Assembly: GCA_947474005.1 (NCBI GenBank)
Contig: CANJHI010000001.1
Coordinates: 27,803 to 91,802 of the forward strand
DNA length: 64,000 bases
Direction: 5' to 3'
Source of the DNA: Alphaproteobacteria bacterium
Lineage (GTDB): Bacteria > Pseudomonadota > Alphaproteobacteria > Reyranellales > Reyranellaceae
Part shown: one piece after another, positions 48,059 through 56,542 of the stretch
Position numbering within the stretch: position 1 is the first letter of the stretch
Layout of the letters: every line of letters starts with the position of its first letter
The notes under the pieces: generated by a model
Database searches by the model: none
Seen by the model: the letters and a program-made list of their open reading frames with translations, nothing else
Told to the model about the DNA's origin: nothing
Made by a program: the position numbers and the translations under genes

Positions 48059-49039
48059 ATGAAATACGGACCGCTCGGCCGCTCGGGCCTGATCGTGAGC
48101 AGAATCTGCCTCGGCGGCAATTCGTGGGGCGCCAAGGGCCGCCGCGGCTGGGGCAAGTTCGACGAGGCCGAGGCGCCGGCCTACTTCAAGCGCGCCCTCG
48201 ACGTCGGCATCACCTTCTTCGACACCGCCGATGCCTACAATGCCGGCCGCTCCGAGGAGATCATGGGCGCCACGCTCATGAAGACAACGAAGCGCGAGGA
48301 GATCGTGCTGTCGACTAAGGTCGGCATTCGCATGAGCCCTGTTGCGAACGACCAGGGCACCGGCCGCAAGCATTTGATGGCCGCGGTCGACGCGCAGCTG
48401 AAGCGCCTGCAGACCGATTACATCGACGTCTATCAGGTGCATCGCCTCGATCCGCACACGCCGATGGAAGAAACGATGTATTCGCTCGACCAGCTCGTGC
48501 GTTCCGGCAAGGTCCGTTACATCGGCGGCTCGACCATGCCGGCCTACAAGTTCGCGCAGATGATCGCGATCGCCGACTGGAAAGGCTATGCGCGGCCGAT
48601 TGCCATGCAGAATCTCTACAATATGGTTCAGCGCGAGGAGGAGCGCGAGATGAACCGGCTCTGCCACGAACAAGGCGTCGGCCTCATCCCCTATTCGCCG
48701 CTGGCGCGCGGCTTCCTGGCCGGTAATCGCAGCAAGGACGGCGGCGGCTCGACCGAGCGCTCGAAGAACGACACGGTGGTGAAGGACGGAACCTATCGCG
48801 ATAGCGACTGGGAGATCGTGAAGCGGCTGAAGAAGATCGCCAAAGGAAAGGGCGTGACGCCGGCCCAGGTGGCGCTCGCCTGGCTGCTGCACAAGCCCTA
48901 CATGGGCGCCCCCATCATCGGCGCCACCGACCTCGACCAGCTCACCTCGGCCGCGAAATCGACCGAGATCACGCTCACGGCGGAAGAGTCGAAACTGCTC
49001 GAGCAGCCCTACGAGTTCCGGGTGTCGCCGGAGAACTGA
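48059..49039 (+). CDS. Aldo/keto reductase
   Basis: A 326-residue TIM-barrel NADPH-dependent aldo/keto reductase. It has GPLGRSGLIVSRICLGGNSWG at the N-terminus, the Asp motif FFDTADAYNAGRSEEIMGATL, the Lys in VLSTKVGIRMSP, YIDVYQVHRLDPHTPMEE, the PLARGFLAGN loop and the nucleotide site PIIGATDLDQLTSA. The role is carbonyl reduction with a broad substrate range. Divergent from the SelW-like gene with a 47-base gap. GGGGGAG precedes the ATG. Confidence 0.94.
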   Translation: MKYGPLGRSGLIVSRICLGGNSWGAKGRRGWGKFDEAEAPAYFKRALDVGITFFDTADAYNAGRSEEIMGATLMKTTKREEIVLSTKVGIRMSPVANDQGTGRKHLMAAVDAQLKRLQTDYIDVYQVHRLDPHTPMEETMYSLDQLVRSGKVRYIGGSTMPAYKFAQMIAIADWKGYARPIAMQNLYNMVQREEEREMNRLCHEQGVGLIPYSPLARGFLAGNRSKDGGGSTERSKNDTVVKDGTYRDSDWEIVKRLKKIAKGKGVTPAQVALAWLLHKPYMGAPIIGATDLDQLTSAAKSTEITLTAEESKLLEQPYEFRVSPEN

Positions 49040-49058
49040 CAGCGGTAGCTGTCATCGC

Positions 49059-49121
49059 GGGCGGAGTTTACTCCGCCCTGGAGCGAAGCGAAGGATCCCT
49101 CGGCTTCGCCTCAGGATGACA
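49059..49121. repeat. Hairpin plus dispersed GAGCGAAGCGAAGGATCC repeat
   Basis: GGGCGGAG-TTTA-CTCCGCCC (49059-49078) is an 8-bp hairpin. It is followed by GAGCGAAGCGAAGGATCC at 49081-49098, an exact 18-mer copy of 6385-6402, then an inverted half CTCAGGATGAC. Convergent genes end on either side, so it may terminate both. Confidence 0.7.
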
Positions 49122-50328
49122 CTGCACGCTTTCTGATCGCGTGCGCGAACCAGAGCGCGAGCAGCGGCAGGAAGATCGCGGCGGCCCAGAACACCGGCGG
49201 CGCGCCCCAGCGGTCGACGATGGGCGCGGCGACGGGCACGCCTATCGCCTGGCCCAGAAACAGGCAGAGCGCGAACAGCGCCATGCCGGCGCCGCGCGCC
49301 TCGGGCGCCATCTGCGTGCCGTGGGTCTGCAGCGTGTTGTGGAACATGTAGAACGATACGCCTGAGAGGACGATGGCGGCGAACTCGACCTCGGCCGAGG
49401 GGGCGAGCGCCATGCCGGCGAAGGCGATGCCGAGACCCGCGCCGCCCCACAGGCAGAGGCCGCGCTCGCCCAGCAGGCGCACGAGATGGTGTGCCGACAT
49501 CACATACAGGAAGCCGCCGGCGCCGAAGGCCGCGACCGCGAGGCCGATGGCGGCGAAGCCCAGGCCGAAGCGCTGATGGAGATCGGCGCCGACGAAGGTG
49601 AAGGCACCCCAGAACACGCCGCCCTCGAGCGCCACCACGATGATGACGGTGAGCGCCCACGGCCGGCGCAGCACGCGGACCATCTGGCCGACCATCGAGC
49701 CCTCGGCGCGTTCGCCGGGCCGGGCAAGATCCGGGCGGGTGCGCATGACGGCGATCAAGGCGCCGCCGGCCATCAGATAGATGGTGGCCAGCACCCAGAA
49801 GACCGAGCGCCAGCCCAGCCAGTCGCCGATCGCGCCGCCCAGCGCGGCGCCGGTCATCAGGCCCAGCGTCTGGCCGGTGAGGAAGCGCGCCAGCATGGCC
49901 TGGCGCCGCTCGTAGCTCACGTTGTCGCCGACCCAGGCGATGGCCAGCGGAATGATGGCGGCACTCGCGGCGCCGGTCAGGAAGCGTGCCAGGGTGAGCA
50001 GGCCGAGCGAGGCCGCGAGCGCGCTCAGGATGCAGCAGAGGGCGGCGCCGATGCAGGCGATCGTCACCACCGGCATCTTGCCGTAGCGGTCGCCGAACGG
50101 GCCGTGCACCAGGACGAACACGCCGTTGGCGAACAGGAAGGCCGTGGCCACGATCGAGGCGCCGCCGACGGTGACGCCGAATTCGGCCGCAAGCTGGACC
50201 AGGAGCGGGTCGGTCACACGCATGTTGGCGGCCGACGCGAAGGCAGCGACCGACAGGAACACGATGGCGAGGGTGGGCGCACGCGCCGGAGGTGGGGTGG
50301 GCCGCGGCACGGCGGCGGAGGGAGGCAT
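49111..50328 (-). CDS. MFS transporter
   Basis: A 405-residue major facilitator with about 12 hydrophobic segments. Clear DHA-type motifs are [13 protein letters not shown] in helix 1-2, the loop-2 motif [42 protein letters not shown], and [26 protein letters not shown]. It is probably a drug or metabolite exporter. ATG 50328 ([10 protein letters not shown]) is used; the longer frame begins with TTG and has no ribosome site. Convergent with the aldo/keto reductase and divergent from TerC. Confidence 0.9.
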   Translation of the reverse strand: MPPSAAVPRPTPPPARAPTLAIVFLSVAAFASAANMRVTDPLLVQLAAEFGVTVGGASIVATAFLFANGVFVLVHGPFGDRYGKMPVVTIACIGAALCCILSALAASLGLLTLARFLTGAASAAIIPLAIAWVGDNVSYERRQAMLARFLTGQTLGLMTGAALGGAIGDWLGWRSVFWVLATIYLMAGGALIAVMRTRPDLARPGERAEGSMVGQMVRVLRRPWALTVIIVVALEGGVFWGAFTFVGADLHQRFGLGFAAIGLAVAAFGAGGFLYVMSAHHLVRLLGERGLCLWGGAGLGIAFAGMALAPSAEVEFAAIVLSGVSFYMFHNTLQTHGTQMAPEARGAGMALFALCLFLGQAIGVPVAAPIVDRWGAPPVFWAAAIFLPLLALWFAHAIRKRAVSS

Positions 50329-50405
50329 CGGCAGCGGGCTTAGCGGCTGGAACCGGTAAAAGAAAGGTCTCTTGGCGGGCAGCTGCAATGACTTATGGTG
50401 CAGGG

Positions 50406-51146
50406 ATGATCGAAGAGATTCTCATCCTCGCCCGCGACCCCAACGCCTGGGCGGCACTGGCCACGCTGGTGGTCATGGAAATCGTGCTCGGTATCGACAA
50501 CCTGATCTTCATTTCCATCCTGACCAACAAGCTGCCCGAGGAACAGCGCCCACGGGCGCGCCGGCTCGGCATCGGCCTGGCGGTTTTTCTGCGGCTGGCG
50601 CTGCTCGGCACGGTATCGATCATCGTCCAGCTCACCCAGCCGCTGTTCACCCTGCTCGGGCATGCCTTCTCATGGCGCGACCTCATCCTGATCGCGGGCG
50701 GCCTGTTCCTGATCTGGAAGGCCACGACGGAGATTCACGACAGCGTGGCCGGCGGCGAAGGGCACGGCGACAAGCCATCGGCCGCAGGCAGCGTCACGGT
50801 CGCCGCCGCGATCGGCCAGATCCTGGTGCTCGACATCGTCTTCTCGCTCGACAGCATCATCACCGCCGTCGGCATGACCGACGATCTGCCGATCATGGTT
50901 GCGGCCGTGCTGGTGGCGGTGGCGCTGATGCTGCTGGCCGCCGATCCGCTGGCCCGCTTCATCGGCAACAACCCGACCATCGTCATGCTGGCGCTGGGCT
51001 TCCTGCTGATGATCGGCGGTACGCTGCTGGCCGAGGGCATGGGGGTGAAGATCCCCAAGGGCTACATCTACGCCGCCATGGCCTTCTCGGCGCTGATCGA
51101 GGGGCTGAACATGATGGCGCGGCGCGCGCGGCAGAAGAAACGCTGA
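50406..51146 (+). CDS. TerC-family integral membrane protein
   Basis: A 246-residue TerC/Alx-like membrane protein with about seven membrane segments. The diagnostic stretch is [31 protein letters not shown], and the repeat half reads [25 protein letters not shown]; both carry the acidic membrane motif. The end is [22 protein letters not shown]. Relatives bind metals and act in manganese export or tellurite resistance. The ATG at 50406 is chosen over upstream codons by homology. Confidence 0.93.
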   Translation: MIEEILILARDPNAWAALATLVVMEIVLGIDNLIFISILTNKLPEEQRPRARRLGIGLAVFLRLALLGTVSIIVQLTQPLFTLLGHAFSWRDLILIAGGLFLIWKATTEIHDSVAGGEGHGDKPSAAGSVTVAAAIGQILVLDIVFSLDSIITAVGMTDDLPIMVAAVLVAVALMLLAADPLARFIGNNPTIVMLALGFLLMIGGTLLAEGMGVKIPKGYIYAAMAFSALIEGLNMMARRARQKKR

Positions 51147-51147
51147 C

Positions 51148-51747
51148 TTAGTGCGTGGCTGGAGTGCCCCACAGGCGTTCCAGCCGCCGATCGCGGCCGC
51201 AGCTCCATCGGTAGTAGGTGTAGGCCGTCGGGTTCTTGCGGTAATAGTCCTGATGATACGCCTCGGCCGGATAGAATTTGGCCGCCGGCAGAATCTCCGT
51301 GACGATCCGGCCCGATAGCTTGCCCGACTTCTCCAGCGCGGCCTTCGAGGCTTCGGCCTGCGCGCGGTGGCTCTCGTCGGCCACGAAGATCGCGGCGCGG
51401 TATTGCGGGCCCTTGTCGCAGAACTGCCCGCTCGCATCGAGCGGATCGACGTTGTGCCAGAACACGTCGAGCAATTTCTCGTAGCTTACGCGCGCCGGGT
51501 CATATTCGACTTGCAGTGCCTCGTAGTGGCCGGTGCGGCCGGCCGAGACCTGCTCGTAGGTGGGATCGATCTTCGTGCCCCCGGTGTAGCCGGAGGTCGT
51601 TGCCAGGACGCCGTCGACCTTGTCGAACGGCGGTTCCATGCACCAGAAGCAGCCGCCAGCGAAGATGGCGACCGCGCGGGTCTGGGCCTGTGCGGACGCC
51701 AGGGTCGCGCCGATCAGCAGCACCGCGAGGAGGGCGAGCTTTTTCAT
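51148..51747 (-). CDS. msrA: Exported peptide-methionine (S)-S-oxide reductase MsrA
   Basis: A 199-residue MsrA reducing methionine-S-sulfoxide. It starts with a signal peptide MKKLALLAVLLIGATLASAQAQ, so it works in the periplasm. The active-site motif AVAIFAGGCFWCMEPPFDKVDG carries the catalytic Cys, followed by GYTGGTKIDPTYEQVSAGRTGHYEALQVEYDP and QYRAAIFVADESHR. A late Cys in WSCGRD may be the resolving one. Its ATG overlaps the msrB stop by 4 bases (ATGA). Confidence 0.95.
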   Translation of the reverse strand: MKKLALLAVLLIGATLASAQAQTRAVAIFAGGCFWCMEPPFDKVDGVLATTSGYTGGTKIDPTYEQVSAGRTGHYEALQVEYDPARVSYEKLLDVFWHNVDPLDASGQFCDKGPQYRAAIFVADESHRAQAEASKAALEKSGKLSGRIVTEILPAAKFYPAEAYHQDYYRKNPTAYTYYRWSCGRDRRLERLWGTPATH

Positions 51748-52253
51748 GCGCCTGTTCCGGTCGGCTTGAAGATCATCGCCACGCCGTTCATGCAATAGCG
51801 CAGGCCGGTGGGTTTGGGGCCGTCCTTGAAGACGTGACCGAGATGGCCGCCGCAGCGCCGGCAGTGAACCTCGGTCTGGGTCATGAACAGGAACCCCGAC
51901 TCCTGCTTGGTGCCGATCGCATTGTCGAGCGGCTGCCAGAAGCTCGGCCAGCCGGTGCCGCTGTCGTACTTGGAGGCCGAGGAGAACAGCGCCAGGTCGC
52001 AGCCGGCGCAGCAGAAAGTGCCGGCGCGTTTCTCGCGGTCGAGCGGACTGGTGCCGGCGCGCTCGGTGCTGGCCTTCCGCAGGACGGCATATTGTTCCGG
52101 CGTCAGCAGGCGCCGCCATTCGGCATCGCTGCGCGTGATCTCGAAGGCCGCGGCTTGTGCGTGCGCGGCTTTGGCGCCGAAACCGAAGGCCATGAGGGTG
52201 GTGCTCCCCAGGAGGAAATGTCGTCGATTGATCGGCTTCATGATGTTGCTCAT
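51744..52253 (-). CDS. msrB: Exported peptide-methionine (R)-S-oxide reductase MsrB
   Basis: A 169-residue MsrB reducing methionine-R-sulfoxide. The Tat-type leader NRRHFLLGSTTLMAFGFGAKAAHA directs export. The zinc pairs are in CCAGCDLALF and CRRCGGHLGHVF, the substrate region reads YDSGTGWPSFWQPL, and the catalytic Cys is in GLRYCMNGVAM. ATG 52253 is used; 52241 is an alternative with the same leader. It is upstream of msrA in a two-gene operon, a full S/R repair pair for exported proteins. Confidence 0.94.
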   Translation of the reverse strand: MSNIMKPINRRHFLLGSTTLMAFGFGAKAAHAQAAAFEITRSDAEWRRLLTPEQYAVLRKASTERAGTSPLDREKRAGTFCCAGCDLALFSSASKYDSGTGWPSFWQPLDNAIGTKQESGFLFMTQTEVHCRRCGGHLGHVFKDGPKPTGLRYCMNGVAMIFKPTGTGA

Positions 52254-52346
52254 AGCGCCGCGCGCGGGCCGGAAGTAAGGCGATCCACCATCACCGATGG
52301 TCACTTTGTCGTGCGGCCGCCGTGCTCCGAGGCTAAACTCGCCATC

Positions 52347-53108
52347 ATGAAACTCAAGGATCAGGTCGCCATCGTCACCGGCGGCGCCTCGGGCATCGGC
52401 GCCGCTTCGGCCCGCCTGTTCGCCGCGGAAGGCGCGAAGGTGGCGCTGGTCGATCTCGACGAAGCAGGGCTGGGCCAGGTCGCGGCCGACATCGAAGGCA
52501 GGGGCGGCACGGCGATGACCATTGCCGCCGACGTCAGCCGGGACGATCAGGCGCGTGACGGCGTGGCCCGGGTCATGGAGAAGTGGGGCCGCATCGACGT
52601 GCTGCTGACGGCGGCAGGCGCCTCGACCGGCGGCACCGTCGACACGATCGAGGAGGCAGCGTGGGACCGCACCTTCGCGATCAACGTCAAGGGTACCTAT
52701 CTCTGGATCCACTACGCCATCGCCCCGATGATCGCCGCCGGGTCGGGCGCCATCGTCACCATCGGCTCGCAGCTCGCGCAGTCGAGTCCGGGCAAGAACG
52801 CGGCCTACATCGCTTCCAAGGGTGCCATCGCGTCCTTCACCAAGACCATGGCGGTCGACCACGCGGCCCAGGGCATTCGCGTCAATGCGCTGATGCCGGG
52901 CGTCATTGATACGCCGATGCCGGCCAAGTCGCTGACACGCTACGCCGATCCCGAGGCGATGCGGACCTTCTGGAAGCATCGCCATCCCATGGGCCGCATC
53001 GGCCAGCCGGAGGAGGTGGCCAAGGCGGCGCTGTTCCTTGCCTGCGATGACTCATCCTTCGTCACCGGCACGCTGCTGTTCGTCGACGGCGGCTGGACGG
53101 CGCACTGA
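52347..53108 (+). CDS. SDR-family oxidoreductase
   Basis: A 253-residue short-chain dehydrogenase with VTGGASGIGAAS near residues 10-21, DLDEAGLG after strand 2 (NAD-favouring), TAAGASTGG in the NNAG position, IGSQLAQSSPGKNAAYIASK for catalysis, and TGTLLFVDGGWTAH at the end. It is the first gene of a five-gene operon and its stop overlaps the dioxygenase start by one base (TGATG). Upstream frames that include it are noise. Confidence 0.9.
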   Translation: MKLKDQVAIVTGGASGIGAASARLFAAEGAKVALVDLDEAGLGQVAADIEGRGGTAMTIAADVSRDDQARDGVARVMEKWGRIDVLLTAAGASTGGTVDTIEEAAWDRTFAINVKGTYLWIHYAIAPMIAAGSGAIVTIGSQLAQSSPGKNAAYIASKGAIASFTKTMAVDHAAQGIRVNALMPGVIDTPMPAKSLTRYADPEAMRTFWKHRHPMGRIGQPEEVAKAALFLACDDSSFVTGTLLFVDGGWTAH

Positions 53109-53935
53109 TGGCCAAGAAACTCACCGAGTCCCAGATCGCGGCCTACGAGCACGACGGCTACATCTGTCCGGTGGATGCGTTTTCGACCCAGCAGGCCACG
53201 GAGTGGCGCAGCCAGCTCGAGTCGTTCGAGCGCGCCGAGGGCCAGAAGATGACGCGCGGCCACAACTTCAAGCCGCACCTGCTCTTTCCCTGGGTCGACG
53301 AGATCGTGCATTCGCCGGAGGTGCTCGACGCTGTCGAGGACCTGATCGGACCGGACATCCGGCTGTTCCATCTTACGGTATGGCCCAAGGACGCGCATTC
53401 CGGCGCCTACGTGAGCTGGCATCAGGACGCGACCTACTTTGCCCTCGATCCGATCTGCCACGTCACGGCCTGGGTGGCATTGACCGATGCGCCGGTCGAG
53501 GCGGGCTGCATGGAAGTCGTGCCGGGATCGCACAAGTTGGGCCAATTGCGCCACGCCGAGATGCAGGATCCGGAGAATCTGCTGTCGCGTGGTCAAGCGT
53601 TGGCGGTCGACGTCGATCGCACGAAGACCGCGTTCATGCCGGTCAAGGCGGGCCAGTTCTCGCTGCACCACACGCACCTCGTGCACAATTCGCGGCCCAA
53701 TAAGTCCAACGACCGGCGCATCGGCCTCGGCATCAGCTACATCCCGACCCACGCGCGGTGCACGGCTGCCAACCGCGTGACGGCAATGCTGGTGCGCGGC
53801 CGGGACAATTATGGGCATTTCGACGAGGAGCGCCGGCCTGAAGCCAACGCCGGTCCGGAGGAGCGAGCGTTCCATGCGCGCGCTGTCGCCACGTTCCGCG
53901 ACATGAATGCCAGCCTGAACAGGAAGAGTGCCTGA
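53108..53935 (+). CDS. Phytanoyl-CoA dioxygenase family protein
   Basis: A 275-residue Fe(II)/2-oxoglutarate dioxygenase-like protein. The iron ligands appear in YVSWHQDATYFAL (HxD) and the distal LHHTHLVHNSRPN, with the 2-oxoglutarate-binding Arg in NDRRIGLGISY. GCMEVVPGSHKLG is a typical family loop. It hydroxylates an unknown substrate. It overlaps both neighbours: the SDR before it and the deacetylase after it share a base with its ends (53935). Confidence 0.9.
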   Translation: MAKKLTESQIAAYEHDGYICPVDAFSTQQATEWRSQLESFERAEGQKMTRGHNFKPHLLFPWVDEIVHSPEVLDAVEDLIGPDIRLFHLTVWPKDAHSGAYVSWHQDATYFALDPICHVTAWVALTDAPVEAGCMEVVPGSHKLGQLRHAEMQDPENLLSRGQALAVDVDRTKTAFMPVKAGQFSLHHTHLVHNSRPNKSNDRRIGLGISYIPTHARCTAANRVTAMLVRGRDNYGHFDEERRPEANAGPEERAFHARAVATFRDMNASLNRKSA

Positions 53936-54849
53936 TGCATACGATCCGCATGCCGTATCACGACCGCTATCCCTATTCACCGATCACCGAGCGCAAGGAT
54001 TACTCCTGGCCCGAGGGCAAGCGGCTGGCCGTCTATCTCGGTCTCAACATCGAGCATTTCGCTTACGGTGCAGGTGAGGGGCACCTGCTGACGGTGGCCA
54101 ATCCGCCGCCCGATCCGCGCACCTTCGCCTGGCGCGATTATGGGAACCGGGTCGGCGTGTGGCGCTGCCTCGAATTGTTCGACGAGCTCAACCTGCCGGC
54201 CTCGCACCTCATTAATACGACCGTGTTCGAATATGCGCCGCAGATCGTCGATGCCTTGAAGGCTCGCGGTGACGAATTCGTCGGCCACGGCCGCACCAAC
54301 GCCGAACGTCACGGCAGCATGTGGGAAGCCGACGAGAAGCGTTTTCTCGAGGAGGTTCGCGACGCCATCGAGAAGGCATCGGGCAAGCGCCCGCGTGGCT
54401 GGATGGCGCCGTGGATGGCCTCGACGCGCTGGACACCGGATCTCCTGAAGGAAGTAGGCTTCGACTTCCTGATGGATTGGCCGAACGACGACCAGCCCAT
54501 CTGGATGAAGACGCGATCGGGTCCGCTGATGAGCGTGCCCTATCCGATCGAGGTGAACGACAGCCCGCAGATCCTGGTACGCCACCATTCGGGCGACGAG
54601 TTCCGAGACATGATCATCGGCCAGTTCGAGGAACTTCTCCGCCAGTCGGCCAAGCAGCCGCTGGTCTGCGGCATCGCGCTTCACACCATGATCGTGGGTC
54701 AGCCCTATCGCCTGAGGGCGTTGCGCGAGGCGCTGACCCACATCGCCAAGCACCCGCAGAAAGACAAGGTGTGGTTCACGCGGCCATCCGACATCTACGA
54801 TCATTGCGCGGCATTGCCCAAGGGCACGATGGTGCCGCCGACGGCCTAG
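53935..54849 (+). CDS. Polysaccharide-deacetylase (NodB/PuuE-like) family protein
   Basis: A 304-residue NodB-homology protein of the allantoinase/PuuE-like branch. It starts with DRYPYSPITERKDYSWPEGKRLAVYLGLNIEHF, has the metal-binding-type region DEFVGHGRTNAERHGSM with two His residues, and then GWMAPWMASTRWTPDLLKEVGFDFLMDWPND. The catalytic Asp dyad of classical deacetylases is replaced by NIEHF. It probably hydrolyses an amide or ureide, not chitin. It starts on the last base of the preceding gene. Confidence 0.85.
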   Translation: MHTIRMPYHDRYPYSPITERKDYSWPEGKRLAVYLGLNIEHFAYGAGEGHLLTVANPPPDPRTFAWRDYGNRVGVWRCLELFDELNLPASHLINTTVFEYAPQIVDALKARGDEFVGHGRTNAERHGSMWEADEKRFLEEVRDAIEKASGKRPRGWMAPWMASTRWTPDLLKEVGFDFLMDWPNDDQPIWMKTRSGPLMSVPYPIEVNDSPQILVRHHSGDEFRDMIIGQFEELLRQSAKQPLVCGIALHTMIVGQPYRLRALREALTHIAKHPQKDKVWFTRPSDIYDHCAALPKGTMVPPTA

Positions 54850-54867
54850 ACCCAGCAGGAGGAAATC

Positions 54868-55305
54868 ATGGCGATCGAGATTGTCGAACTCCACCATCCC
54901 GGCTATCGCATCGACGAGACGCTTCTGGACACCACGGTGGATTTTTACACCGACGTCCTCGGGCTCGAGCGCGACAAGAGCCGTCCGACCATTCCCGGCA
55001 TTCCGGGGGCCTGGATCAACGTCGGCGAGGTCGGCCAATTGCACCTGATCGGCGGCGCGCAGCCATCACCCGTCGCCAAGGGGCCGGGCGAGGACCCGAC
55101 CCGGCCGCACGTTGCCTTCGCGGTGGCCGATATTCTCGCGGCCAAGAAGGAACTCGATCGCATGGGCGTGAAGTACTGGCAGATCGAGGGCCTCACTAGT
55201 CCCGACGCGCTGCAGGTCTTCATGAACGATCCCTGCGGCAACATGGTGGAACTGCACCAGATCGACAAATGCAATTGCCGCGCGAGCAATCGGGCGAAGG
55301 CCTAG
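54868..55305 (+). CDS. VOC-family (glyoxalase/dioxygenase-fold) protein
   Basis: A 145-residue vicinal-oxygen-chelate protein. Conserved points are IVELHHPGYRIDETLLDTTVDFYTDVLGLERDK, GQLHLIGGA, PHVAFAVADILAAKKELDRMG and VFMNDPCGNMVELHQ, where His and Glu form the metal site. It may be a lyase, isomerase or dioxygenase. It lies 18 bases after the deacetylase in the same operon, and an AGGAGG site precedes its ATG. Confidence 0.9.
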   Translation: MAIEIVELHHPGYRIDETLLDTTVDFYTDVLGLERDKSRPTIPGIPGAWINVGEVGQLHLIGGAQPSPVAKGPGEDPTRPHVAFAVADILAAKKELDRMGVKYWQIEGLTSPDALQVFMNDPCGNMVELHQIDKCNCRASNRAKA

Positions 55306-55306
55306 G

Positions 55307-56539
55307 TTGACGACCGGCGCCGAGATCGCGACCTGGCTGGCCGATGCGGGCCTGCGCAACCTGCCGATCGAGGAGATGGTCGATGGTGTCGCGCGCCGGC
55401 TGAACCAGGCTGGCGTGCCGGTCGCGCGCATCTTCGTGGGTACCAACACGCTGCATCCGCTGATCCGTGCGCGCAGCATGATCTGGGACCGCGCCACCGG
55501 GCCCAGCACGCATTTCGAGTTCCCGCACGGCCAGATCGATGCGGAGGTGGTGCGTCAGAGCCCGTTCAACTCGATGCTGCGGGGCGGCATCTCCGAACGG
55601 CGCCACGACCTTGCGCGGACTCCGGCCGAGGACGAACTCCCGGTGTTCGCCGAGCTGCGTGCGGCCGGCATGACCGACTGGCTGGGCCGCGTCTTTCCCT
55701 TCGGCGAGCTGGCGCCGCACGTCGGCGGACCGTCGGGACCGGAGCGCGCCGGCGAGCTGTGGCTGGTCTGCTCCTTCTCCACGGACCGGCAGGGCGGCTA
55801 CACCGAGTCCGATTTCGCCACGCTTGCCGCCCTGGCGCCGCTGTTCGCGCTGGCGGCCAAGGCCACGATGCTTCGCACCGTCGGCGAGGGGTTGCTCGCC
55901 ACCTATCTCGGGGCCGATCCCGCCGCCCGCGTCCTGGCGGGCACGGTGCTGCGCGGAGAGCCGCAGAGCGTGGAAGCGGTGCTGTTCTACGCCGACCTGC
56001 GCGGCTTCACGCCGTTCGCCGACACCTTGTCCGGCCGCGAGCTGTTCGTGCTGCTCGATGAGTGCTTCGCCTGCATGGTGCGGCCGGTCAATCGGCATGG
56101 CGGCGAGGTCCTGAAGTTCCTAGGCGACGGATTGCTCGCGATCTTTCGCATCGAAGGGCACGCCGACGAGCGGCGTCGCGCCGAAATCTGCGCCGCCGCC
56201 CTCACCGCAGCCAGCGAGGCGCTCGACCTGATGGAAATGCTCTCGACCGAACGCACCGGGGCGGGCAAGTCGACCCCGGGCCTCGACATCGCGCTCCACA
56301 TCGGCACGGTCCAATATGGCAACGTCGGCACCGATGCGCGGCTCGATTTCACGGTGATCGGCCCGGCCGTCAACGAGGCGGCGCGTATCGAAGTCCTGTG
56401 CAAGGAACTGGGCCAGGATCTCCTGGTCTCTCAGGCCTTCGCGGTAGCGGCGACCGGCAGCCGGGCGCATCTGGTCTCGCTCGGTCGCCATCGCCTGCGC
56501 GGCGTGCGCGAGGACACTGAACTGTTCGCGCTCGCCTGA
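55307..56539 (+). CDS. Class III adenylate/guanylate cyclase
   Basis: A 410-residue soluble protein. The N-terminal half (residues 1-190) is a sensor-like domain seen in other alphaproteobacterial cyclases (NLPIEEMVDGVARRLNQAG, TLHPLIRARSMIW). The C-terminal catalytic domain has VLFYADLRGFTPFADTLSG with the first metal Asp, HGGEVLKFLGDGLLAIF with the second, and IALHIGTVQYGNVG. TTG 55307 is used as start, since GAAGG lies 7 bases before it and it follows the VOC stop directly. It makes cAMP or cGMP; the specificity is not read here. Confidence 0.88.
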   Translation: MTTGAEIATWLADAGLRNLPIEEMVDGVARRLNQAGVPVARIFVGTNTLHPLIRARSMIWDRATGPSTHFEFPHGQIDAEVVRQSPFNSMLRGGISERRHDLARTPAEDELPVFAELRAAGMTDWLGRVFPFGELAPHVGGPSGPERAGELWLVCSFSTDRQGGYTESDFATLAALAPLFALAAKATMLRTVGEGLLATYLGADPAARVLAGTVLRGEPQSVEAVLFYADLRGFTPFADTLSGRELFVLLDECFACMVRPVNRHGGEVLKFLGDGLLAIFRIEGHADERRRAEICAAALTAASEALDLMEMLSTERTGAGKSTPGLDIALHIGTVQYGNVGTDARLDFTVIGPAVNEAARIEVLCKELGQDLLVSQAFAVAATGSRAHLVSLGRHRLRGVREDTELFALA

Positions 56540-56542
56540 CCG

